Source: Takakia lepidozioides
Taxonomy: Eukaryota > Streptophyta > Takakiopsida > Takakiales > Takakiaceae
Reading direction: 5' to 3'
Length of the DNA: 64,000 bases
NCBI GenBank assembly: GCA_030704615.1
Contig: CM060734.1
Location: 8,000,001-8,064,000, forward strand
A model generated the notes under the pieces. That model did no database searches and had not been told where the DNA came from. It worked only from the letters and a program-made list of their open reading frames with translations. This document shows, in pieces, positions 11,000-22,243 of the stretch; positions within the stretch are counted from its first letter, which is position 1, and each line of letters opens with the position of its first letter. A program made the position numbers and the translations under genes.

Positions 11000-12397
11000 G
11001 AGTGCCAGGCCCCTGTTGGGATGGAAAGATGACACCGTTTGGCCCATAGCTTTGTTTCTATTGAATAATGAGGAAAGAACAGACTGTACCCCATTTTAGT
11101 AGAATAAGAGAAGAAAAGGGCAGGCCTGTCCTTATGTATCCAAGCCCAGTCAGTCGGGTCCCACGACAATTGAGAAACTGGAAGCTTGAAGAGCCGGAGA
11201 AAATGCAGTGCTTGCGCCCATTGGGACAAAGAGCAAGAGCCAAGGGGAAGGGGGTTTAACTTACCAGAGGACTCTTACCAGAAATAACGATTTTCGAGTG
11301 GACAGACATGAGAGCAATAGGGGAAAGAGCTCCAAAATCTACTGCTGAGAAACCAAGACCAGAGGCAACCAAGTCCTTGAGGTTAGTCACAAAAATCACA
11401 TCACATGGGTTTCCACCAAGGCATCCACGCCAAGAGGGGGCAAGCCAAGTATCTCGATCATCGACAAGAAGAGGGCCCCACCTTGAGGAGATAGCCGTGG
11501 AGATACAGGACTAGAAGCGGGAAAACAGCCGGGGGCCTAGCAAAGACCGGGGGGGGGAGAGAGAGAGAGAGAGAGAGAGAGAGAACACCATTCATACAAA
11601 TACTACTCACAGAGGTATTAAAGCCAGCCGATTCCCAGCGGGCCCAGGGGAGGGCGCAATTAGCCAAATCAGCATCATGCAGCTGAATATTCCCAAACAG
11701 AGGTTGCCTCATAACCTCCTCCCAGAGCCAGGAGGACGATGGTACAAACATTCCTGAAGTTTCACCCACGCGCCCCAAATCGAGCACCAAGTTTCTAAGC
11801 TATTGAGTGGTTTACGATTTAACTTATCATCCTGAGTGAGCCACCTCATCGAGCTCTTGAAATGAGAGTGCTGGTACATAATTGATAAGCCAAGGATCAC
11901 CGGGTGATCATCAAACATGTAGCCCAAATAGTCAGCAGCAATGAGAAACAAAAGAGAGAGATGGCTTGACGGACAGACCTCTCAAGAGGGAAAGGTACTT
12001 TAGAGAGATGCCCATTGTAATCTGTTGGAGGCAGAAGAAAGGAGCAGCTTAACCCAAGAGGTAAAGAAAGGAGGGAGCCCAATCTGAGTGAGCGCCCCAA
12101 ACAAGAAAGGCCAGTTATTTATGTCAAACGCCTTCTCAAAATTGAGCATGACCACGGCGAGAGGCTGACCAGGGGTTGAGCGAAATGCAGGGCCTCAATG
12201 GCCAAGATGATATTGTCTAGAAGCATCATATTCTTTACAAAATCAGCTTGCGAGGGTCTAATAATGACGGGTAGAATCCGCTGAAGGAGCAAAGCCAGAG
12301 ATTTAGCAACAATTTTGTAAGAGACATTCAATAAGGTAATAGGACGGTAGTTAGAAATAAGGGTTTTATCTCATTTTTTAAAAATCAGGGAGATTAC
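11000..12397 (-). pseudogene. L1-type LINE reverse-transcriptase remnant
   Basis: Reading leftward from about 12390, the minus strand gives VISLIFKK, YRPITLLN-x-SYKIVAKSLA, then IIRPSQADFVKN and LLDNIILAIEALHF. These are the early fingers/palm blocks of plant L1 reverse transcriptases. Downstream frames at 11709-11951, 11458-11790 and 10993-11229 carry Trp-rich C-terminal pieces in different frames. The expected F(A/V)DD catalytic box was not found, and stops and frameshifts are frequent. The upstream part (endonuclease and start of RT) is cut off at about 12397, where the hAT terminus begins, so the hAT inserted into or recombined with this LINE. Confidence 0.65.
11557..11584. repeat. (GA)n microsatellite after a G run
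   Basis: A G8 run followed by fourteen GA units inside the LINE remnant. Confidence 0.95.
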
Positions 12398-13430
12398 TAG
12401 TGTTGTGCGGTTCTTGCCATATTGAAGGAACCGCCGGTTCCGGTTCCTTGGTATATTTAAAGAGGCGGTTCCGGTTCCGGTTCCAAAATTCATGAGCAGA
12501 TTCCAGTTCTGGTTCCGTGTATTTTTTGGAAGGAACCGCCGGTTCCAGTTTCCGGTTCCGGTTCTCTATTTTTTGAATTTAAAAAAAACATATTAATTTT
12601 TTAATCGTTTTTTTATAAATCTGAAAATGATTTGTGAATCCCCGTTAGTTATATCGAATATTTTGACCATATTGAAAAGAAACAGCACAACATTCATATA
12701 CAAATTTATCAAATAATAATAATGCAATGTAAGCGAGTATAAATCAATGTGTGTAGAGTACACAAAGAAATCATTCTATGTCAAACAACTCGGCCTTGCA
12801 ATCAACTCCTTGTTGTCATCTAAGAGGACTTCCTCATTGTTCAAAAACTCGTTCATGGAAGAGCTCATGCAACCAACACGAGCATCATTCGGCCAATTCT
12901 TGACAATGCTCACAAGCATATCAAGGTTATGAACACCTAACTTGCAACGTCGCAAGTTTGTAATAACACCTGCAATGCTAAAATCCTCTCACATTCAATC
13001 TGAGACCCAACAATGCCCAACATGAGACGTGCCAAATACCCCACATATGGAAATACAGATTCGTGCTCTTTCCACCATTTCAAATGAGCACTACACTCAG
13101 TGTCAGTGACCTTTTGCCTTCGGAAATGCGCAAGCTGATCTCTCACCACCATCAATGCCATATCCTCACATGGCTCCTCCAAACCAAACAATGACATGTC
13201 ATCTTGAGTGGAATTTGGCTCCGGCTGGGTCGTAGTATCCGGGTGAAGGATCTTGAAACATTTGACCAAAAGAGGCTCCAACACCAAGGTGTCATATTGC
13301 CGAACAATGATATGTCCCCGTTCTCTGCCCATATATTGTGTCACCAAGAACAATCCCTTGAAACGCAAATCAAGCATCAGCGCCAACATATTGTGGGCTT
13401 TCAATGATTGAACTTCTTCCAAAAATAATC
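12398..13430 (-). mobile_element. hAT transposon remnant, terminus plus transposase C-terminus
   Basis: The terminus starts TAGTGTTGTGCGGTTC at 12398. It is followed by a subterminal region packed with (C)GGTTCCGGTTCC on both strands to about 12565, typical of hAT ends. From 13422 down to 12937 the minus strand encodes 161 residues with the hAT dimerisation domain: LKWWKEHE, FPYVGYLARLMLGIVGSQIE and CERIL. The protein would form the dimer that binds transposon ends. The N-terminal catalytic part and the second terminus are missing or unrecognisable, and the segment after CERIL is degraded. Confidence 0.7.
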
Positions 13431-13900
13431 TTATTTTAAGTAATTCCGGACTTTTGGCTTAAATCCGGACCAAACTTAATATATAACATAATTAAAATTA
13501 ATTCAGGTATTAATAATAATATCGTGGAATATTGAGTCATTTAACTTGTGAAGTTGCACAATCCCATTCTTGTAACATCGAATGGTAAGTCGAATGACGT
13601 ACTTTGCATTAGAAAAGTATAAAGATAAGATCGATTGAATGAAGTTATTAATAAATTGATAGATGTATGACATAAACAGATGATTCAAGAAGATAATATA
13701 CAAATGAAAAGTAAACATCCATACCATGCTTACAGTATAGTAGTACCATGAACCAATGTATTGCAAGTTTTCAATTGATGGATTAAAACGTTGAATGGAA
13801 TAAGGTTGGATTTCAATGAAACATGTGAATAATATTTCAAAATATTTTCCGAAAGGTTCATATGACAACCAAATATTGTGGAAGAGCGTCAGGTAGATTC
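13430..13900. other. AT-rich unassigned DNA
   Basis: AT-rich. A minus-strand frame of 121 codons (13503-13868) is Ile/Tyr/Phe-rich, as expected from composition. No similarity was recognised. Confidence 0.5.
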
Positions 13901-14760
13901 AGCTATAAAGTCATTGAACCAAGCTGGAATTAGGTTTTAGGTTATAGAGTTTGCTAGGGTATATTTAAACATAGTACTTGGTATGAATGGAAAAGAAAAT
14001 ATGGGAAAGTGTACAAATGACTTGGCACCTATGAAAATTTGTTAATGACATATCCCAACCACAGATTGTATCCAAATTTCTATGAGGAATGTGAATCAAA
14101 CAGTGGAGTTTGGTTTAGGGTTTAGGGTTTTAGAAAACTGTAAATGGACAAACAATTATGGAGTTTGAGTCTTTACCCATACGTAGAACAATTCATGAAA
14201 TATTATCCCCACCACTTCGACCGTACCCAAAATTGGAAGTAATAAATAAATAAGCATCAAACATTGAAATTAGGTTTTAGGATATAGAGTATTTAGGGTT
14301 TAGGGAATAAAATTTCCCAACCATAGATTGTATCTAATCTAAGAAGAATGCGCATCAAACAATGGAGTTACGTTTAAGGGCTTAGGGTTTAGAGAATTAT
14401 AAATGGACAAACAATTATGGAATGTGAGTCTTTACGTGGAGGTCGTACAACAATTCAGGAGATATCCCCTCCACTTTGACCGCACCCAAAACTGGAAGCA
14501 ATAAATTAAATAGGCATCAGACATTGGAATTAGGTTTTAGGGTACGAAGTTGAGTAGTGTAGTAAACATACTACTGGATATGAATGGACCAAAAAATCTG
14601 GGAAAGTGTACAAGTGACTTGTCACCTAAAGAAATTAGACTTGAATGAAATATCCCAAGGGCCATTCTATTATGCCCAACCTTGTAACCCTTGAAGAATG
14701 CGCATCAAACATTCGAATTAGGTTTAGGGTATATGGTTTAAGGTGAGGACAATGTAAGGA
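13900..14760. repeat. Tandem region with TTTAGGG-like words
   Basis: Related blocks repeat with about 260-bp and 600-bp offsets. ACAAACAATTATG is at 14148 and 14407; GGAATTAGGTTTTAGG is at about 13929 and 14528, with a variant at 14268; GGGAAAGTGTACAA is at about 14001 and 14601. The blocks contain the plant telomere word TTTAGGG at about 14112-14131, 14297 and 14384, imperfectly iterated. It is best read as a satellite-like interstitial region, not a true telomere. Confidence 0.65.
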
Positions 14761-15345
14761 CTGAAGGCCCCAGAAGTATTGTCCTTAGAAGGTCCTAATA
14801 AGATAAACAGACCCAAGATAAATTGACCTGAGATGACACGGAATAATGGGTGGCAAAGCGATGTTTAGGACTGATTAGTGACGAAGAAAATTGAAAAGAA
14901 TCTTAAGATAATCCAAAAAGGCAATAAACGAAATGTTACTCTGTACTTGAAGCCAGACTTACAGAAAGCTACTGACGAGTAATGGGAGAAGATTCACAAG
15001 ATTCAGAAGCAGTAAACCGCGAGAAAGCCTGTCCATTGAAACAACAACTTTCACAAATTGCCAAGCGGTTTTTACTCAGGACATTTTTTAGACCAATCAT
15101 ATTGAGCCCAACAATACGACCATGTGGACCGAGAATGAAGGAGATGGGCGAATCTGTTGAGGAGAAGACACTTTGGTGAGAGCCAGAGAACCAAAAGAAA
15201 TGGGTGTAATGTGAGAGAGAAACCGCAAAGAGAAGGAAGCAGTGATATCAGAAAAACTAGGAACTCCGGATGATCACTCGAGGTTCCTGAAACGTTACAG
15301 AGATGAGGTCCGGAAAAAAGCTGGTGGCTGGCAAAGAAGGTAGAT
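14760..15345. other. Unassigned DNA
   Basis: Mostly purine-rich on the plus strand. A 65-codon plus frame lies at 14982-15179. The minus strand reads GRIVGLNMIGLKNVLSKN near 15080, faintly like a retroelement, but not enough to assign. Confidence 0.4.
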
Positions 15346-16140
15346 TAATATTTGAACACGTGAAGAGAAACAAATGGAGGTAAAACATTAGTTTTATTCT
15401 TGAAAACATGCCGAGGAGTGAACCTCCACAATATGTCCTTGTTAACCTTGTTCTCCGCCAGAGGTTGCATTGTCTTCATTGTCTGACTGTTGATTGGCCT
15501 CATCCAAATTTGCTCGTGCTTTCTCCGCCTCCACCGCGGTAATTTTCTTAGAGCTATTACGTGTCGTGTTTTTTTTCTGGCGGGCATTGTCCAAACGACA
15601 GAGTTAATGTGAATCCACTGAGGGGGATCATCTGGATTGAACTCCCAAACTTTGGACCAACAATCTCAAATCGGAAGGGCTACCTCCTTTCTTGGGTCTC
15701 CACCATTCGACGTGAACCTTCTTAAAATTCCTGGATCCTCTGTCGCGGACCACATCCGATATTGCCATCCCCATCCAGACTGGAAACGTCACAGTATCTA
15801 CTGGTCGAACCAAGACGAAGAATCCGTTCTCAATATCCTTGAACGGATTTAGAGGCTGCTTCGGTCTATCATACCGGGGGCCACAATACGGCTCCAGGAC
15901 TTCATCTTCATCCTTTGCAGGTGTATGGATTCCGGCAGAAATGGAAAGATTCTTCACGGGCACACCGGAGTGTACTTGAAACAGTTCAGAACCTCCATGT
16001 GGTTCCACCGAATACCCACAATAATCAGTATGCTCACTTTCTGGGTACCCGAGAAGTTTTCAAGAGATTCACTGGGGGTGTGCTGAATCACCATGATATA
16101 GTCCTTTATCTCAGTTTTAGGCAGGCATATATGACAGTAC
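15345..16140 (-). pseudogene. TE-associated protein C-terminus, function unknown (frameshifted)
   Basis: Minus-strand reading gives VEPHGGSELFQVHSG, then NPFKDIENGFFVLVRP. A globular block follows: FPVWMGMAISDV...KKVHVEWWRPKKGG. After a frameshift comes CSKVWEFNPDDPPQWIHINSVVWT, then a basic/acidic tail with ITAVEAEKARA. The W-x-P...W...QW-x-x-x-(D/N)SVVW pattern looks like a conserved C-terminal module that I associate with transposon-linked proteins in seed-free plants, but no function can be named. Frames change near 15700 and a stop lies near 15632. It points away from the ParB-like gene starting near 16480, so the two could have shared an upstream region. Confidence 0.4.
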
Positions 16141-16481
16141 ATTTAAACGCCAACGATATCTCCGTTTTCGTTCTTCACTGTTGAATAATAAAGTATTCTT
16201 CATGATTTTTGAAACCAATTAAATGATCTGCAGCTTTTGAGATTTCCAGCTTAATTGTGACTTTGATTTATTCCATTCCATTTATTCCATGTTGCAGTCA
16301 CATTTGAATGTCCCTTATTCCAGCTTAACTGTAAGTTAGTTTCTTTCAATTCCATTTATTCCAAGTGGGATTCCCATTTGTATGTTGGCCTGATATCCGT
16401 AACATTATGTTTTGTTTCAAATTTCGGCCTTTCCTTTCAATCCTGAAATAATGTCATGAGATATCTAATCCAGATAACATA

Positions 16482-17995
16482 ATGTTGTGTTTCATGTTTA
16501 ATGGTCAGTCAAACATACCTGCGGATTGCCTGGTTGGCGTATGCAAGGAGATATGTGGGGAGTTCATCTCATCAAAATCACCAAACTTCAGCATAGACCA
16601 CGTAGCTTTGTATACTCTTAACCAGACGATCTCCGAGTGGGGAATAAATCCCGTGGGTGTACCCCCTGACCACCAACTGAAGTTTTCCTTCAAGATTGGA
16701 GCAGAGGTGAAGGAGCTTAATTATGGCTACGTTAAAGATGTTGAGATGGAATCGGACGTGGAGAATCCAATGATGGTGGTTTTCATCTTGGAGGATAGTA
16801 GAGCGAAAAAGACGTTTGGCTTTTCTCTGGAATCTCGTTGCGTTCGTAAGGCAATGATGAAACCAGCTGTAAAGATGGGATTCACTTTCCCTAAAGGTGG
16901 TGCAGCCCTGACTGCTCAGGGATTCGTATGAGCTTGGAGCATTTTCCAAGATGTACTCAATGCGCAGGGAAACATCAACAGAAAACAACGAGACGATGCG
17001 GCAGCGAAGGGGGCAAAGGATAAAGGTAAATGGAAGTCAACGGCGGGATCCTCTCAGACTGAGAATGAGGAGGAGCAGCCAGCCGGGAAAAAGAAAAAGA
17101 AAGAAGAGCTCGATATTGTATTTATGAATGACAACAAGAAGCCAAAAGCTGGCGAGATTTTTGACAAGGCGAAGTGCGAGGCGATGAATCAAAGTCTGAA
17201 GAATGACTACCAAGACATGTTTCATTTTGGGTTCAACCACATAATCTCAATTGACATCTCAAGGATGGAACTTGCTCCAAGAAGCATGGTGTATCGTCCG
17301 CTGAATATTAATCATAAAGATGAAGTAAAAGCCCGTTTGTACCAGTTGCGAGTTCTAGATACGAAACATCCCGTCTATCTGGCGCTGCGGAATGAACAGG
17401 TGCCTACCCAGGTGTCTGCGATGAAACCAAGGCATCAGAAGGATATTAACTATTCAAAATTCTTCGTCATTGGAGGCTAGCACACAATTATGGCTGCAAA
17501 GGTATAGTACATCAACATTTACCTCGCGCGATCGCGCGTGATTCTATATTCTTCTCTGCTTCTATGAGAATCACTTTCGGATATTTCTTTGCGTTGCTTC
17601 ATTATCATTCTCACGCGATCGCGCGTGCTTCTACTAGATGATTATATCAGATGCATCGACGACTTGTTTCTAAGAGATGCATAGCATGATAAGCAAGCAC
17701 GCGCGATTGCGCGTGCTCCTTTCTAGTTCAATTCCATGATGATGTAACATTTTCCAAATCAGGAACTCGTGGAAGAGATTACTGACCGGGAGCAGAGGGA
17801 CTACTACGCCGAATGGCCATCAATTATCCTCTGGTCAGATAGCAATAATCAACTGCTAAAGATTTCTAAGCTCCTGAACGACCCAAATAAAGCCCAAAAA
17901 TTCGAGACAACATTCCCGAAGAAAGTTGCTCACGCCAGGATATACTATGAGTTGAGGGCGATAACGTTTCCAAATCTGAAACCGTTCAGTGGAAG
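16482..17995 (+). pseudogene. ParB-like (ParB/sulfiredoxin-fold) gene, exons 1-2
   Basis: One frame runs from 16482 to 17501 except for TGA at 16929 and TAG at 17478. A GT donor follows at 17502 and an AG acceptor at 17761-17762, and the second exon (17763-17995) continues in phase. The first third (to about residue 150) is an unknown globular region ending KMGFTFPKGGAALTAQGF. Next is a Lys-rich linker (KKKKKEE, likely nuclear localisation). Then come SMVYRPLNINHKDEVKARL, HPVYLALRNEQ and FFVIGG-stop-HTIMAAKEL. That order (R-P-hydroxyl strand, helix, P-V/I strand, V-I-x-G-x-H/R-x-x-A-A) is the ParB-like N-terminal fold, where GGQH replaces the usual G-x-x-R. ParB-fold proteins bind or hydrolyse CTP or cut DNA; here the role is unknown. 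The TAG replaces what I expect to be Gln. ATG was not verified as the true start. Confidence 0.5.
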
Positions 17996-18100
17996 GTAAT
18001 CATTCAGACTTCCTTTATTGTTTAATGTTTTGTTGTACATTCACCAGAACTGCGTGTCCCTATTGTGTGTTGGCCTAACATGTTGTTTCTGTTGACCAAG

Positions 18101-18916
18101 AATTTTTGCAAGCCTCACAACTTATATTGGAGATGCTTAGCGTTAAGGAGGCCATGACCTTGGTCTTTTGCGATGACGATGTTTGAGAGAAGTGGCAGGA
18201 GGTTTTCAGAGAGTGGGAGAAGGGAAACCCTGGACATTAACGGAAAGAAGCACAAGGGTGTACAATCGCAGCTCACAAAATCTGCAGTCTGCAAACTCCA
18301 AGGATTGAACCCCCTTCAACTGAAGAAAGTTGCGCAGAAGATTTTGGACTTGAAGATCTGTGTTTGTGGTCCTGACAAGGGAAAAGACCCCAAGATTCTC
18401 TGCATATCCGATTACATCGATCGAATAAAGGATAGGTGGTTTACCATCGATGATGTCATGGTGGTATTGGGATTTGATGCCAAGAGCAAGCAGCATCTAG
18501 AGCCGTACACAAAAGCACAATGGCTCGAAGTGAAGGAAAGGTATAAGTTCAACAAGTTGGAGTTCGAGACATTCCGATCGAAACTGGGGGCCAAATACAT
18601 GAAAAGCAAAATGAACATGAATATGAAGACCGAGAAAGTGAGTGACGCTTTCATCAAACACGTGCTCTCATGCAAGAAAAGGGTTGAAGACATGGAGAAG
18701 GAAATGGGCAACCTCAAGGATACCTTCAAGTCACATTACCAGTGCATAGGAGGGAAGTGGAGGTTCACGGATGCCAAAACACAGTTGAAAATTGTGAGAA
18801 AGAGGGATTTTGATAACATCGCAATGGTGTTCGTCAACACAATCTGTGACGATGACTTAGTTGTTTTCATGCAAAGAAATTACAAGAATATTTTTGATGC
18901 GTTCTTCGAACAATAG
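18101..18916 (+). pseudogene. ParB-like gene, exon 3 region
   Basis: The first ~25 codons read QASQLILEMLSVKEAMTL, then VFCDDDV, a TGA at 18184 and EKWQEVFREWEKGNPGH. A one-base shift follows near 18230. The remaining 220 codons are open: KKHKGVQSQLTKSAVCKLQ, LNPLQLKKVAQKILDLKI, WFTIDDVMVVL and a long Lys-rich helix (KMNMNMKTEKVSDAF...KKRVEDMEKEMGNLKD, probably coiled coil), ending FDAFFEQ. It lies between the ParB-like exons and the possible methyltransferase-like exon in the same orientation and is presumed to be the same gene. Function of this segment unknown. Confidence 0.45.
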
Positions 18917-18952
18917 CTGAGCCCTAATGCATTTGTCTTCTTCTCGACGCAG

Positions 18953-20160
18953 AGGTCCTCTTCCAATCTGGTTTCGTACATAAGGTTTGGCGAGGGGCGG
19001 AACAAGTAGTTCTACTTCAGGGGTTGTATCTTCCTGGAGAGTTTGACAATCCTTACAAGAGCCGGCCAAAGTCATTTTCAAGGCCACTCATGTGCCTTGA
19101 TTACGTATTTCCTGCTACAGCTGCCCAGATTGAGAACCACGAGGAGCACCTGCAGGGAGTCTTGATGTTCAGCCCCATTAAACCAGTGATTAAGGCTCCG
19201 GACACTGAGCTCACGGAACACGAGAAAGATTGTGCCGCTTATGAACACAAATTGCGGGTAGAGTCGAGTGACTACATTGCGTCCTTGTTCTGTGGCGAAG
19301 GAATGGCGGCTGTCAATCTTTTTGGAGGAGTAATGTTAACATCGGCTCTCCACGTAAGCAATTCCATTTCCATTTCCATTTCCGAAACACATCTTTGGAA
19401 CCTCGCGCAATCACGCGTTTATCCTATTTACTCAATGGTTGGCATCTTTTGCAGGCTAGGAACGTCTGAGTCCTTGATATAAACCACAACCTGAAAAAGA
19501 ATTTATGCGCGAATAAGGTTGCCGCAAACTACACACTCCTCCACACGGAGAATGAGGACGGAACCGAGGTTGGTGATGACACATTGGGAGGGCAGGAGAC
19601 CCATGCACAATGGCAAAGGAAATGACGACGATGACGATGATAACGATGAAGATGACGAACAAAGAGATCTGGAGACAGAGGAAAACCAAGAAGAAGGTGA
19701 CGGAAACAAAACGTTGGACAAAAATGAAGAACTTGAGGGAGGTGAGGAAGACAAAGGCGACTACCAACCTGATGATGCCGTCAACAATTTCTTGCAAGAG
19801 GAGACAGAACAAATTGAGCAAGGCAGAAATCCACCAGCTGAACAAGCAGGGAGGGTATTACCCGAAGAAAGCCACCATCCACAGGCCCTGACAAATATCG
19901 GTGAAGGAGACAATCCCAAGACAACTGTGCTGTCTTCCTCCACTGAAGAAGTGGGGGGAGACAATGTAAAGGATAACGCTGATTCTAGAGACGTCTTCAA
20001 TAAGGAGATTTCAGAAATAGACTCAGGGGTGGGATTCAAGCCTGTGGAGGGGGATATGCCATTACGGATGTCACCATATCAAGGTTTAAGCCAACGAGTT
20101 AGAGACATTGTTGATGGTCAGGCATCTAGGGCATTGGTCGGCGATCAAAATTCTGTTGAC
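18953..20160 (+). pseudogene. Possible methyltransferase-like exon and acidic tail
   Basis: After an AG at 18951-18952 a frame reads EVLFQSGFVHKVWRGAEQV, GLYLPGEFDNPYKSRPKSF and then SSDYIASLFCGEGMAAV. It is interrupted by a 101-bp GT-AG intron (19354-19454), and continues ARNV-stop-VLDINHN. A glycine-rich loop after a hydrophobic strand (ASLFCGEG) and a later VLDIN strand resemble the SAM-binding motifs I and II of Rossmann-fold DNA methyltransferases, but no catalytic (N/D)PP(Y/F) is obvious. The TGA at 19467 could derive from CGA. After a frameshift near 19610 an acidic region (DDDDDDNDEDDE and Glu/Gln-rich) follows to a GT donor at 20161. Intron 19354-19454 carries one copy of the CGCGnnATCnCGCG-type motif. 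Confidence 0.35.
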
Positions 20161-20328
20161 GTGAGTATTGCAGATTATGAGCTGTCCTGAAACTTGTAAA
20201 ACCCAATTTACAAACTTGATATAACATCAGAATCTTTTACCAATGGAACTAATAACCTATTGCTCTGTGATAGTCTCGTAAAACAATCGAAATTTATACG
20301 GAAGTATAATCACCAGCATTTTATGTAG

Positions 20329-21906
20329 ATCCGTGAGTCCAATACGGAGGAAGTGACACATACTAGAACAAACGACACACAACAACGTACAATGAAGAAA
20401 CAATACAACTTGAGAGTGAGGATATCGTCGCCCAAGGTGACAGCTTCTGAAACCGCGGGCGATCGCGCGAGGTTACTTATGGAAGGGGTCGACAAAAACA
20501 TACCGGACGGCGAAAGAACCATCGCCGGGGGAATTGGCGGCGAAACTTTGAAGTGTTTGCTGAACCTTCATGAATCTTGTCTTCTTCTCAAGTCTTTTGA
20601 AAACATCGACGTCGACGATTTCTTCCTTCTCAAACTTAGAGATTTCTTGCTTAGCTTATTGAAATTTGAGAACGTTTCGAGCTTCTTGAAAGCAAGGAGA
20701 ATAGGCTTTCCACCTTTCAAAATTAACGATCCACAGTTCAAGCCTCTTCTTGACTATATTGACAATTCACAATATCGTGATTTTCCGAGTAAATGATAAG
20801 TAAATATTCGCGTCCTACTGTGGACACGGTTTACTATTTAAAATTGATTGTGAAGACCATGGAATTTCAATCTTCTTTTGATATTCTTTTGCTTTGCATG
20901 GAAATTGTTATATTGCCAAACCATATGTAACGGTCAATGGATTCGTTGTTCCTTTATGTCCGTCAATTTCTTTTCGGAACCACGCGTGATCACGCGTTCT
21001 TCCAACTCAAATTTACTACTTTGTTGACGTATATTTCATTTGCAGGTATGCCCATATCAATATGTTCTCCACGCCACAAATGCATCTCCAATTGGCGAAA
21101 CAATATCGTCTGATGTTGTTGACGATGTAGAAATGATCAGGCCAGAGGCTTTCCAAGGACCTGACAACTTGTTGTCTACTCAGGCATCCATTGTTGTTAT
21201 GGAGAGTGATCCCATCAGTGTTTCGGATGTTGTTTCGAGGCTCAAAATGTCAAAAGGTGAATCCACCGTTAGCAAGGTCGATGATTTAACTGGGGTTGGC
21301 TGCATAGTGGAAAACGACTCTCAATATCTTGGGGAAATACCGAACAATTGGTTGCAACTATCGCTGAACTGCCTCCTCATCATGTCGTAATTCCAAGCGG
21401 CTCACCGGATCACGAGGGCTGGACACCTCAGCTGCTGAGAAGTCAGGTGATTTAATTCTATTTCATCCATGCGTTTTATTGTTACCGTGTTTCTGTTCAT
21501 CCTCTGATTTTCTCGCTTTACTCCAGGCCAGAAAAGCTGCAACATATGACCTTCTTGTGAAGCAGCAACTTCTGTGGGGTTGTATTCCAAGGTAATCCAT
21601 TTTTTCCGTTTGAATTTGGTTCAGGATGTGCAGAAAGAAAAAAACCGAATTCCATTGCCAACCGTCAGCGAGAAGGTTATTGAACTCATTCATTCGCCGA
21701 CTGAGGTCAGCACACCGACAAGACCAGCAAATATTTCTGCACATCCCCAACCCCCCAGAATTCCGGATGGTCATGTGTCAAGGAAACGTCACAGATCACA
21801 GCAGTCAGCGGCGGTCGTGTCCGACGATGAAAAAACAGCATCTGGCGTTCTGTTATCCCTCCAACATTCACCTGCCTCCAGTGATAACCCGCCTCAGAAT
21901 CAAAGG
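20329..21906 (+). pseudogene. ParB-like gene, downstream exons
   Basis: Predicted exons from matching GT/AG borders are 20329-20788, 21046-21446, 21527-21591 and 21625-21906. The first encodes basic then hydrophobic sequence (KKQYNLRVRISS, FLLKLRDFLLSLLKFENVSSF). The second is acidic and shifts frame near 21330, ending HHVVIPSGSPDHEGWTPQLLRSQ. The third encodes ARKAATYDLLVKQQLLWGC. The fourth is Ser/Pro-rich with SRKRHRSQQ, a probable nuclear signal. The repeated use of proper splice borders indicates a gene that was once spliced in a plant nucleus. No enzymatic domain is seen in these exons. Confidence 0.4.
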
Positions 21907-22067
21907 GTAAATCTAGCAAATGTAATAAGTATCTCCTTCACTTGGTCCTCTATCTTATTGGTTCTGGCTTCCTAATAATCATTGCATATATCATTTACAT
22001 TGTCGACACAACTTTACACAAAGTAACCTCGCGCGAGGTGGTTGCAGGAAACTCAGAGACTCCCGAT

Positions 22068-22170
22068 TGTGTTTTTTTGTCTCAAGTCTCAATTGGGTGT
22101 CGTAATGTTGAGTTAGGACCTCATTCGCAAAATATTACATTTGAAAATCAGGATATAGAAACTAGGTAAA
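22068..22170 (+). other. Possible linker exon
   Basis: Between an AG at about 22048 and a GT at 22169 lies a short open stretch (SETPDCVFLSQVSIGC...NITFENQDIET). It could join the ParB-like gene to the FCP1-like exons, but joining in phase to 22244 gives a stop, so linkage is unproven. Confidence 0.2.
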
Positions 22171-22243
22171 CCACAAAATGCAAGTATGTTGTAGTATTTT
22201 TTGAGTTGCAAGATATATTGGAAATACCTAATTTTTGGGTCAG

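Noticed and set aside
13503-13868. A 121-codon minus-strand hydrophobic frame as a membrane protein
   Set aside because: It lies in AT-rich DNA where long Ile/Tyr/Phe frames are expected by composition, with no supporting context.
14110-14135. A chromosome end or true telomere
   Set aside because: Only two to three imperfect TTTAGGG units occur, embedded in a longer tandem repeat with ordinary sequence on both sides.
15080-15180. LINE endonuclease start on the minus strand (GRIVGLN-like)
   Set aside because: Only a handful of residues resemble the WN(V/I)RGLN motif and no downstream endonuclease block follows.
17528-17535. GCGATCGC octamers as evidence of cyanobacterial or organelle DNA
   Set aside because: The octamer is part of a longer, variable palindrome in nuclear-type introns, and the neighbouring genes have plant splice signals.
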